Source: Culex pipiens pallens (taxonomy: Eukaryota > Arthropoda > Insecta > Diptera > Culicidae). Taken from it: a stretch of 64,000 nt of DNA. Made by a program: the position numbers and the translations under genes. Under the pieces are notes generated by a model. The model searched no databases. It worked only from the letters and a program-made list of their open reading frames with translations, and was not told the origin of the DNA. Of the stretch, positions 23,201 through 35,200 are shown piece by piece (position 1 is the first letter of the stretch; each line of letters starts with the position of its first letter). The stretch lies in the NCBI RefSeq assembly GCF_016801865.2, contig NC_068938.1, positions 190,136,476-190,200,475 of the forward strand, read 5' to 3'.

Positions 23201-26200
23201 GGATATTTTCAAAAATTATGATATCTTGTGAAAATTTTAGTGTTTTACAAAATACAAATAAAACAAATATGCATTAAAATTTTTGCATCGCACCCATATT
23301 AAACATTTTTAAAATTTGAGTATTTTCGAAAAAATCGGTATTTTGTGAAAATTTTAGTATTTTCCAAACAAAAACTGAGTGAAAGCCCATACAAGTTTCT
23401 GCTTCGTTTGATACATATATTGCTTATTTTGAATATTTGAGTATTTTCGAAAAATACGGTATTTTTTGATAAAGTCATTTATTTAAAAAAAAACTGGGTT
23501 TCAATACTGCAAATAATGAAAATTGTAGTACATTTAAAAAAAACGTGAAAATTCTAGTATTTTATAAAAAAAAGTCTAATGTGAAAATGCAGAACAAATT
23601 TAGATCCGTTTGATACCCATGTAGCAAATGATTAAATTTTAGTATTTTTGGAAAAATATGTTATTTTGTGACAATCTTAGTTTTTTTTAATTAAAATTTG
23701 AGATTTTTTTAAAAATCGGCATATTGTGACAATTTAGTATTTTCCATTATAAAACACGAAAAAGGTGAAAAAGCATACATAATTTCGCTTCATTTGATAC
23801 CCATACTGCAAATTATAAAAAAATAGTACTTTTGAAAGAATACGGTATTTTGTGAAACACACCCCCCCTCCCCCTCCCGTTGAAAAATCGGATGGCATAA
23901 AAAATATTTTTTCAAAAAACTTCAAAATTTTCATAAAAATAGGAGTCAAATCAACTGAAAACAATCTAAAATGCATTTTTTGCATTGATAATCATACAGT
24001 ATGTAAAAAAAGTATTTACACCCCTTGGGCACTATGCACATTTTGTGATGAAACATGTAAAAAAATTAAAGTTTGACAGGAACCTAGTACTACGTTTTGT
24101 TCAAAAACTCATGCCAAACATTTTGCTACAAAAAGCTCATGAAAAGATGATTTCTATAAAAAGTTATATAACAAATACTATTACGAAAATAAAAAAGGCG
24201 CAAAAAAAGTATGTACACCTTTCAAAAAATTAACATAAATAATGTTATTTGTTGACAAATCACCATAAATCCAGTCTCCCAACTCCAAATAGGCATCCTT
24301 GACTGATTAAAAAAAGAATTTGGATTGAATATAAAGTTTACTAACTACTTAGTATAAAAGTTTATATAACTCTGGAAATTCTATATAAAACTTATCTAAA
24401 CTTAATTTTGCAAACTTTTAATTCAACTAAATGTCAATATATTACCATATAATTTCTAAATAAACATTTTGGAGTGGGTATAACACCGTTTTGGGGGTAT
24501 TTGTATCGATAGAATAGATTTTTCGTTGGAATTTCGTACCAACCCGGAATTACGTCGTAGGAAAATCCGCCGGCATCCGAACCGGTCCACTTTTCACAAG
24601 TCAACCTATATGAAATCGGAAAGGGCATAAAATTTCCGATCTTTTGATACCCAAACATCTACGTTTTCTTTAAAACCTACGTTTTTAAATACCTGGGCAA
24701 AAAGTAAGTTTGATCCACGAGAACAAAAATTACGAAATTCCATACATTTTTGGCAGATTGCTCAAACAAAACCATAACAACGTTTTTGCCTAGGTATTTA
24801 AAAACGTGGGTTTTATAGAAAACCTAGATGTCTGGGTATCAAAAGATCGGAAATTTTATGCCCTTTCCGATGCCACATGGGTTGACTTGTTAATTGTGGA
24901 CCGGTTCGAATGCCGGCGGATTTTCCGACGACTTAATTCCGGGTTGGTACGAAATTCCAACGAAAAATCTATTCTATCGATACAAATACCCCCAAAACGG
25001 TGTTATACCCACTCCAAAGTGTTTATTTAGCAATTATATGGTAATATATTGACATCTAGTTGAATTAAAAGTTTGCAAAATTAAGTTTAGATAAGTTTTA
25101 TATAGAATTTCCAGAGTTATATAAACTTTTATACTAAGTAGTTAGTAAACTTTATATTCAATCCAAATTCTTTTTTAATCAGTCAAGGATGCCTATTTGG
25201 AGTTGGGAGACTGGATTTATGGTGATTTGTCAACAAATAACATTATTTATGTTAATTTTTCGAAAGGTGTACAAACTTTTTTTGCACCTTTTTTATTTTC
25301 GTAATAGTATTTGTTATATAACTTTTTATAGAAATCATCTTTTCATGAGTTTTTTGTAGCAAAATGTTTGGCATGAGTTTTTGAACAAAACGTAGTACTA
25401 GGTTCCTGTCAAACTTTAAATTTTTTACATGTTTCATCACAAAATGTGCATAGTGCCCAAGGGGTGTAAATACTTTTTTTACATACTGTATTTAGCATGT
25501 TTAGGCTGAATTAAAAATATTTTGAATTTTTTATGGAATTCCAAAGCACAGCATCGCATAATTTTTTTTTTGCAGAAAATATTTTTTTTGTCAATGCTTA
25601 GATGTTTTGGAAACTAATGATTGCAAAACAATTGGATAGGTGTAAAATGCATTTTAAAACACTAGTTTCATTCAAATGTTGAAACCATGGGCTTGTAAAT
25701 TCAATTTTTTAAACATTTTTATTTTTTTGCCCACCAAGGGGGGGGGGGAGGACTTAGGTTAGAGTTGAGGGACATAAACTTTTTCATAAAAAAAATCTTG
25801 ATAAAAGCGTTAAAAATCTCACAGGCAGGGTTGTTAAAATATCAAAGTATCAGCTCTCAGCAACTACAATTATCTCGCCTGAATATTCATGCCTCAAATA
25901 CAACCGCTCATCTCTCTTCATTGAAACTCTCAGCGCCGAACATAGCCGAACACGTTTTCGTGTTTACCCACTCGCGATTGACATTTTCCTTTTCTCTCTC
26001 ATTCCCGCTTCCACGATCATGCTACCGCAACAGCGTTTAACCACAAAAGCCGCCACAAAACTAATTGCGCAAACGCAGTTTAACAGGACGTAATGCGTGG
26101 TCGGCTCCTAATCGCCATCTCGCGTTCTCTCATTGCAGTTTTCGGAGAGATTGAGAGACTCAGCGGTGAGAGCGCATAGTCGAGGAAAAGGGGAGGAGTG

Positions 26201-29200
26201 ATAGAGAGAGAATGAAATCGCTGGGAATCACGAGACACAAGAAGAGATCTCACAAGCTATAGTGACGGCCGCTATACTCTCGGATATTTTTGGTGCAGAG
26301 ATAATCTATTGATAGCTTTTTTATCACTCATTTGCAACACTGCTCACAGGAATAGTTGACTTAAGTCGGTAAGCGAGCTAATAGAAATGAGTTATTGTCC
26401 ACTATCGTCGATAAGATTATCGCCGATAGAATTATAGTTATCGTCTCAACGATAACGATAGAACTATTGTTATCGTTATCGAGTCTCGATAATTTTATCG
26501 TTAACAACCTTGATTGATCATGATGATATGTAGAAATGTTTTATTTTTTATCATGTCAATATCTACGTTGTTTAAGATAGGGGACATTTATTAATTATTG
26601 CAAAATATTTTGTAAATTCAACAAAGTTATTTAGAAAATATCTAGGCTTTTTAACACAGTTGCGTATTTTTTCAAGTTTTTAGGTGTAAAGAATGTAAAC
26701 CGAGTGGCTTGTAGTCAAATTGAAATAAACAAGGAATGAAAAAATTCTGGAACGCAAGATATAGTTTTCAGCAAATTAATATTTTTTTAAACTGTTGATG
26801 AAAATACAACCTATGCGTCGTTTCTACCTAAGATAGCGTTTTAGAATGTCATGGAATTAAATCACTTATTTAATAAGTTTTTGAAATTAAAAGTTTCACT
26901 ATTATTCAATTCAATCCAGTTAGTATTTTTATTAGAGTTGAGCAGTTCCCTTCCAGGACGTTATATTTGCATTTCAAAGATTTGGAGAACCTGAGATTAA
27001 TTCCTTTTGCTGAGATTGTACATATTTCTAAATTTAGATTTTGCTAGTTGAGTGCTCTTTTAGGGAAAAAATAATGCTACAAAAAAAACATAAAATAAAA
27101 AAAGCACATCAAACATGTTTCAAACCTTAAAAGCTGGAATTTTTCTGCAATTTATTCAAAACTCTCCTACCGAAGGCCAGTCAAAACTGATCATTCGCCG
27201 GTCAAAGCTCAGCAAACGAAAACGTTACTCATGAAGTCGTCCGAGACAGAAGTCGAAGCGAATCACGCCACAATCTCGCGACTCAGGTCGGCGGTCGAAG
27301 CACTCGTATCGGGTTGACAAACGTTTGAAAAGGTGATATATTTTCAAATTTTGATGGCTTTGAGGAAAAATTAGACTAAGATTTGATTTGCTTGAAAATT
27401 ATATTAGTTTTTAGTGGTGAATAAATCCTATTGGTTCCTTTCAAATGTTACACCAGAAGTGTTATCGTACGCTATCGCGCGTGTTGAATTACAACTATTG
27501 GGTGTATTTTTTTTTCGCACACAGACGTTTTCTATGTACTTGTACACAGAACTTAACATGCATCATACCCTACGGTGAACGTAGACGCACAGCTTTTTTT
27601 CTCACCGTTTCTTCATGGGTTTTGGTTTGATTGTTAAACGAGTCGGTTTTCTTTGCGGTTTGCAAATTTTCAAGATTCTTTTTTTCTGTGGCAGCTATCA
27701 ACACTTTACCCCCCTTGAAGTGTTTCAAGGAAAAATCTCAAAGTCGTTATAAGAAAGTTGAATCACTCTGAATAGTTACTTGACCAGATAATAGAAGTTT
27801 TTTCTCTTCATTTTCCCGTACTAACTGGTGATTGATTCCACAGTAATTGTACGTACATGTCACGAATTCGTTGCACGTTCTACACAGGTAGTAGCGGCAG
27901 TGTCAAGTAAATTGAATTTAGTTGTTTGATTTTTCTAACCTTGGCCTCTGCAAGCGGGTTGATTTCCATCGTCATCGAACTCCATCAGTTTGATTCAAAT
28001 CACGCAAACGTGGCGCCATCAGGAAATTGGCAAATTGGTCACCAAGTTGGATGAACTTTGTCACAGACCGGTTGAATATTTCGCTCCGCTCTTGGTCGAT
28101 GGTGGTTGAGTGTTAGTTTTTTTTTAAGGTGGCCAGTGTTGTTTCACTCAAATATTGCGTTATCAGCGGGAAATAATACATAGCTATCTGTGCTGGATTG
28201 TGTAATTTTAAATGGAAAATCAGGGATTCTAAGTTGAAACGTTTAATTTCAACTGTTAATTCAATTTGTTAAAAAACAAATAGCAAATCCAATAAAATTT
28301 TGATACAGTCCATAACTTCTAAAAACAAAATGCTACACAGTAATAAAATGTGTAAATTTGGAAGGTTGAATATTACCTCTTTTATTCAGTGATTTTACCT
28401 CAGTTTAGACTGAAAAATTGACTTTACACCAGAAAAGTGGTAAATTTACACATTGTCAGAGATAAAATTACACATTTTTTTCTAACTGGCATGAAAGATG
28501 TACCCCTTTCCAGATGTAATATTACCATTTTTTTTACTTTGTAGTTTTTTGACAGATATATTCTTAATATCGAATTAAAAAAAAAGTGAAGGTTTTTCGC
28601 AAACTTGTTTGAATATCGGAAATCAATGTAAAATGTCAAGTTATAAATAAAACATTATTGATTTTGTTCAATTCAAAGAAAAAAAAGGAAATTCAATATT
28701 GCTGACTGAAAATCTATGATTTTGTTTGATATAGAATACCAAAGACTGCAATAGAATTTTAGCATCAAATGGCAATTTCACGATAATATTTTTTTTGCGA
28801 TAATAAAATTTAACAAAATATTTTTTCGAATACTTTTTTCATAATTTCTGATGTGAATATTCACATATAATATTTTTTTATTAGGTTTTTTTCTGAGGTC
28901 TTCCGTTTTTTCTGCTTTACGCACACAGAAAAAAAAATCATGGTAATATTACATCTGGGAAGGGGTACATCTTTTATGTCAGAAAAAAGGTGTAATTTTA
29001 CCTCTGGAAACGTGTAATTTTACCACTTTTCTGGTTTAATGTCACTTTTTCAGTCTAAATTGAGGTAAAATTACATCATAAAAGAGGTAATATTCAACCT
29101 TCCAAAATTACAGCTTCCAAATTTACATTATTTTTTTCTGTGCAGTTCTGTAAGAAATCGGCCATTTCTAGAATTTTTTTTTCGTATTTTTTCTATTTGC

Positions 29201-32200
29201 CCTCAATTTTTTAGGGGCCAAAGAAGCCATTATGCGTCATTATTTCGTCCATACAAGATTCCATTCAAATTTGACAGCGGTCCGTGCAAAAAACGGTATT
29301 TAAATATGGAAATTTCTCATGTATTTTTAATCTTCGTCAAAGTTGAATGTTTAGCTAAGAGCAAATCTGGAAAAGTAGGTACACTCTAAACATTACCCAT
29401 TACCAATTTATTTACTTCACTTTCCAACAAAATAAAAATGCGCATTTAAATTATTTTTGAAAACTTTATTTTTTATAGTCGTAAAAGACAACTTTTGAGC
29501 AAGGGCAAAAAATAGTTGGCAGTGTTGCAAAATTTTGAAAAAGTTATAGTTTTTGGAAAAAAAACTGTTTGTAATTGTTTTAGCTGATAAGACCACTGTT
29601 TCTATAAAAATACTAAAGTTTTTTGGAAAACATATTTTGTTTACTCCCTGATTTTTCAGGTCGATTTAGTAGGGTTTTTTCAGTCAACATAAAATTTGCA
29701 AAATATTTGCTTCGGCCTAGCAACAGAAGGAAAAAAAACACTAAGTAAAATGGTGCACTTTATCAGAATTTCTGTACAGTACCTTTTTAATTTAAAATTT
29801 AGTTTTGCATAAAGGAAAATAAACAACATATTTTAGCTGTGTTTTTTTTTAGTTTTTCATTTAACATGATTTTAAAAAAAATGGCAACACTGCCAAATAA
29901 TTTTTGCCCTTGCTAAGTAAAAGCTTAAAAGTTGTATATTTTCATTTATACATCGATTCTCAACGAAAATTTAATTACCTCCGTTGAGAATCGCTGCTTT
30001 GAAACATGCAAAAAATTTAAATTTCCTAAATTAATGTTTTTTTGGAAATCAAACATTTGAGCAATTCTCTACCAAAACCGGAAATGGATTTTATTTGTAT
30101 TTTTTTATTTGGCTCAAACTTTGTGGGGGCCTAACCTATGACCAAATAAACTATTTTGTGTCATTGGTTCACCCATACAAGTCTCCATACAATTTTGGCT
30201 GCTGTCCATACAAAAATGGTATGTAAATATTCAAACAGCTGTAACTTTTGAGTGAATTTTCTGATCAATTTGGTGTCTTCGGCAAAGTTGTAGGTATTGT
30301 TGAGGACTTTTGAGAAAAAAATAGGTACACGGAAAAAAAATTGAAGATTTTTTATTCAACTTTTTTTTCACTAAACCTCAATTTCCCAAAATACGTATTT
30401 TTTGATTTTGAGATTTTTTGATATGTTTTAGGGAACAAAAATCCGCAACTTTTGAGCCATAGAGAAACATGGTCAGAAAATCTGCCGCCGAGTTATGAAT
30501 TTTTGAAAAAAATAGAGATTTTTTGTAAAAAATCGAAGTTTCATGCAAAAACTAGTTTGACAAAATTGAATTTGCTATCGAAAAGTACTTTACAGATTTT
30601 TTGATAACGGGCTTTCAAGATATAGCCACCAACAGTTTGATTTTAGCGAAATATTTGCAGTTTTTCAATTTTTAAAAATAGTGATCATGAGTGACCGTTT
30701 CCAAATTTTTTTTTCAGAAGTTCAGAAAATTTGCTATGAAATTGTCTAAGAGACATTGAAGATTGGACCTCGGGTTGCTGAGATAGAGCCGCTTTAAGAA
30801 AAAGAAACACGGAAATTGAAGTTTTCTTAATCTTACCAAAACAACCCACCATTTTCTAATGACAATATCTCAGCAAATAATGGTCCGATTTTTAATTTTA
30901 ATACATGAAAAATTTATGAAATTTTCCGATCTTTTCGAAAAAAATATTTTGAAATTTTTTAAATCAAGACTAGCATATTAATTGGCGTAATATTCAATGT
31001 TTGGCCCTTTTAAAATGTTAGTCTTGATTTAAAAATTTTCAAAATATTTTTTTCGAAAAGATCGGAAAATTTCACGAATGTTTCATGTGTTAACATTGAA
31101 AATCGGAACATTAGTTGCTGAGATATCGATATTAGAAAATGGTGGGTTGTTTTGGTGAGACTTAGAAAACTTCAATTTTCGTGTTTCTTTTTCTTAAAGC
31201 GGCTTTATCTTAGAAACCCGAGGTCCAATCTTCAATGTCTCCTAGACAATTTTATAGCAAATTTTCTGGAATTCTCAAAAAAATAATTTTAGAAATGGTC
31301 ACTTATGGTCACTATTTTTAAAAATTGAAAAACTGCAAATAATTTGCTAAAATTAAACATTCAGTGGCTATATCTTGAAAACGGAGCCCTTTATCAAAAA
31401 ATCTGTAAAGTACTTTTCGAAAAAATAATGTCAAACTTCGATTTTTTCCAAAAATCACTGTTTTTTCAAAAATTCATAACTCCATGTTTCTCTATTGCTC
31501 AAAAGTTGCGGATTTTTGTCCCCTAAAACATATCAAAAAATTTCGAAAATAAAAAAATACGTATTTTGGGAAATAGAGTTTTAGTGAAATAAAAGTTGAT
31601 AAAAAAAATCTGCAATTTTTTTTTCCGTGTACCTATTTTTTTCGCAAAAGTCCTCAACAATACCTACAACTTTGCCGAAGACACCAAATTGATCAGAAAA
31701 TTCACTCAAAAGTTATAGCTGTTTGAATATTTACATACCATTTTTGTATGGACAGCAGCCAAAATTGTATGGAGACTTGTATGGGTGAACCAATGACGCA
31801 AAATAGTTTATTTGGTCATAGGGAAGGCCCGTACAAAGTTTAAGTCAAATCAAAAAGTACAAAAAATAAAAATGGTCGAAATCGGCCGATTTCGTAGAGA
31901 GTTGCTCAATTGATCTTTTCAAAATAATAAAGCATTTTGAAAGTTAAAATGCTAATATACTTACAAAAAAAACCTGTTTGTTTTAGAACCCCTGACCACC
32001 CTTACCGAACTCTTATCATTGTGTAGTCCATGAGACGATCGAACCATCGCATCGTGCTTCGTTTCCGCAGTCGCACCCACACCTTCCAGCATTTCAGAGC
32101 TCTGCTAGTCTAGTGGTGACTGTCTATCCGTCTGTGAATGACCGACCTGGTCTAGTGCCTTCTAATTGAATTAACCTAACAGGTGTCTCTCTAGGTTGCG

Positions 32201-35200
32201 TCATTCCATTTTGTTTGTGTTTGTCTTTCTGGGAATCCTGTCGATTTTGGCTGTGATTGAATAGTTAGTAGAGTTTGTCACTCGCTTTTAAATTTGATTT
32301 GTCTTTGTTTACTAATTATTCGGTCATTTTTCTTCTTCTTCCAGATGACGATTCCTTCTCATCAGAACGCGACGCCGCCCCGGCCGATGATCACGTAACC
32401 TCGTTCGTGTTCAACGCCCACCAATCGCTCAACCTAGCGGCCCAGCGGGACCGGCTGCCGATTCGGGCCTACCGCGACCAGATCCTGTACTGCCTCGAGC
32501 ACTACCAGACGCTGGTGCTGGTCGGCGAAACCGGGTCCGGCAAGAGCACGCAGGTACCACAGGTGAGTTCTGGTAGATTAAGCTCCGTTTGATAAGCCTT
32601 TCTTAATCGCTTGGGATAATTCGGTAGTTGGCAACTCATATCGCCAATTCTCTAAAATTTATTTGGTCAAGTGCCGTCGAAAAAACGCATTCAAATTTGT
32701 GTCAGCAAACAAAACTGACTAACGAGTCAAATATTTGCTCAAAAGCGATCGTATGATACTCGCTCCCCCCCTTAAAAAAGGCAAGACTTGAAAAATGGTC
32801 GAATTTTGTCATGGTGACGCAGCAGCACCGAGTTGCAAGCGGTGACTTATTTTTCGTTATCGGGGTCTGTGAATACGCCTGGATTGCCCCCGCGAAGTCT
32901 GATAAAAAAAGAAACAGATGGAGAACGTCAAGGGTCGCTTATCGACAGGTGATTTAAAGCCTTATCTAGGTAGCTAAGCCCGGGACGCTTAATTTAGTGT
33001 CTAGTTGAAGATTAGCGAGTGTGGCGCTTTGTTTGGCGGAATTTAGCCGGAAAGGAAATGAAGCCGATCTGACTCAACAATTATTGGGTTGTTTTGTTGG
33101 GGACTTTTTGGGTTATTTTAAGGTTTATAGTTGAATTGGATTTTATTGCCTTTCTCCCCTTACTGAGAACAGGCTATAAAATCCAGGGCTGTGGAGTCGG
33201 ATCATATTTCAAGCGACTCCGACTCCGACTCCGGCTTTCTGGGATTAGCCGACTCCGACTCTGACTCCGGCTTTCAGATCCAACCGACTCCGACTCCAAC
33301 TCCGGTCCACCAACTCTAGCTGACTCCGACTCCAACTCCACATATTTTTAAATATTTCAAAAGTTAGTTTACTATTATTTCGAAAACATTGATATTTAAA
33401 AACTCTTTAAGTGGAAAAAACCGGAAAAAAGTTTCTTGTAAAACTAGTTTTAGCCGTTATTGAAACAGAAATAAAAAAACGCCAGTTTTGAAAGCATTTT
33501 CAGAAGAATAGTTTGCTGGATTGAAGTTTTCATTAAATTGATTGAAAGCAAAAATATTAAATTGTTTGTTTTAATGATCATTAAAAGAAAGCTAGCCTTA
33601 ATGATTGATTTAACATATAAATTCAATTTGCTCACTTTTAAGTTGACATTTATAAGAAGCACAGTGACTATCATAGTCACCTTGTATTTTTAAATAACAA
33701 TTTTAAACGAAACTATTTTTCAAAGCTTCATTGAAATTTTTAAGACGTACATGGACATCACGCCAAGGCTGAAGAAGTTTATTATTACAAATCAATGTAT
33801 CTAAAAAAATCTTTGTGGTAAGAACGCTTAAGGGATCCTTTTCAAATATTCGTTACCTAATAGTAGTTTATGCAACAAGTTGCAAAAAGAGGATTTTTTC
33901 AGCACGAGTCGTACATTTATCCAACGAGGTTCACCGAGTTGGATAAATACGACGAGTGTTGAAAAAATCAAGTTTTGCAACGAGTTCCATACAACATTTT
34001 TTGCAATTCCAAAAAACACCCATTGAGTGAAATTTTAAGTCAAATTTTCATGTATTTTTCCAATAAATCGTTTAAATAAAAAAAAAATGTTGAAAAGTTT
34101 TACTTTTCGAAACAAGTGCTGAAAAGTTCAACTTTTCAGCACTCATTTCAGTGCTGAAAAGTAGAACTTTTCAGCATTTATTTTGAAAAGTGTTGCTATT
34201 CGATTCTGTTATTTTTAGTAGGAAAAAGTAGGCCGTTTCATTTCTTCAGAAGGACAGGAAAAGTTGACAGTTTCACAGCGGAATTGCAAAAAAAATATTT
34301 TACCTCGGAATTTTGGATTTATTTGATTTTTTATTTAAAAGGAGGCGCGCGATACTTCTTGCATCTTCACCTAAAACGAAGCTTTATGAATGGTCGTGCG
34401 CCTCCATGAAAATATATGAAAAAACTTAGAATTGGATAAAAAACAAAAATCCACAGGATAAATATTTTCTAGGTCACGGATATTTTTTTATCTTGAAATC
34501 CTGTCCTATCCTGAAATCTTGAGATTTGTTCAACGATAATTTGCAACAATATCAAAATAGTTTGCCTAAGGATCAACATTCTCAGACACTTTTAATTTTT
34601 TGTACAAAGTTATAAACAAAATGCGCATGTTGAGTTCCAAGTAATAGATTGTTATAATCGTTGAATATTTGTTGGAAGAGTTATCCTGTCAGTGATTTTT
34701 TTGTTTTCGATTTCCATAAATAGTGATTATTATTTATATTTTTTGATGTACCTCGTAACTTTTTTCCTGAACATTGATTTACTTAAAACCACCAAGACAT
34801 TCACTATCGGGGTATAAGATGACTGTGTGTGTACTTTTTTCAGAAAGAACTAGATTAAATTTGGTCAAATTTGAGTTTAAAGGGTACATAAATATTGGCA
34901 AAAGGACTACAAACCCAATATTGTTTTTTTTAGCTATGATGATACTACATAGCTGGGTAAGAGCTGATTAACAGGTTATCATTTAGTGATCTCTAAAAAA
35001 AATAAAAATGGCAACAAATAAAAATGGCGCATGCAACTTGAAAAAAAATTCAAAATATAAGAAGTTTTGTAAATTAATCTGTTTTACAGCAAATACAAAA
35101 AAATAAAAAATAAACATAATTTTTGTTGAATTTAAGATAACTCCGACTCCAACTCCGGATAATCAGAAATTTTCGACTCCGACTCCGACTCCAACTCCAG

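Noticed and set aside
23141..23870. CRISPR-like array
   Set aside because: Units are diverged, of irregular spacing, AT-rich and in a eukaryotic intron; no cas genes.
24434..25030. Matching ORFs in both arms of the foldback as a real protein
   Set aside because: They are the same sequence read in each inverted arm, short (74 codons) and without start context or family match; kept only as a question of sequence capture.
33211..33340. GACTCC array as a coding Asp/Ser/Gly repeat
   Set aside because: Stops in every frame nearby and perfect placement next to hAT ends show it is a subterminal repeat.
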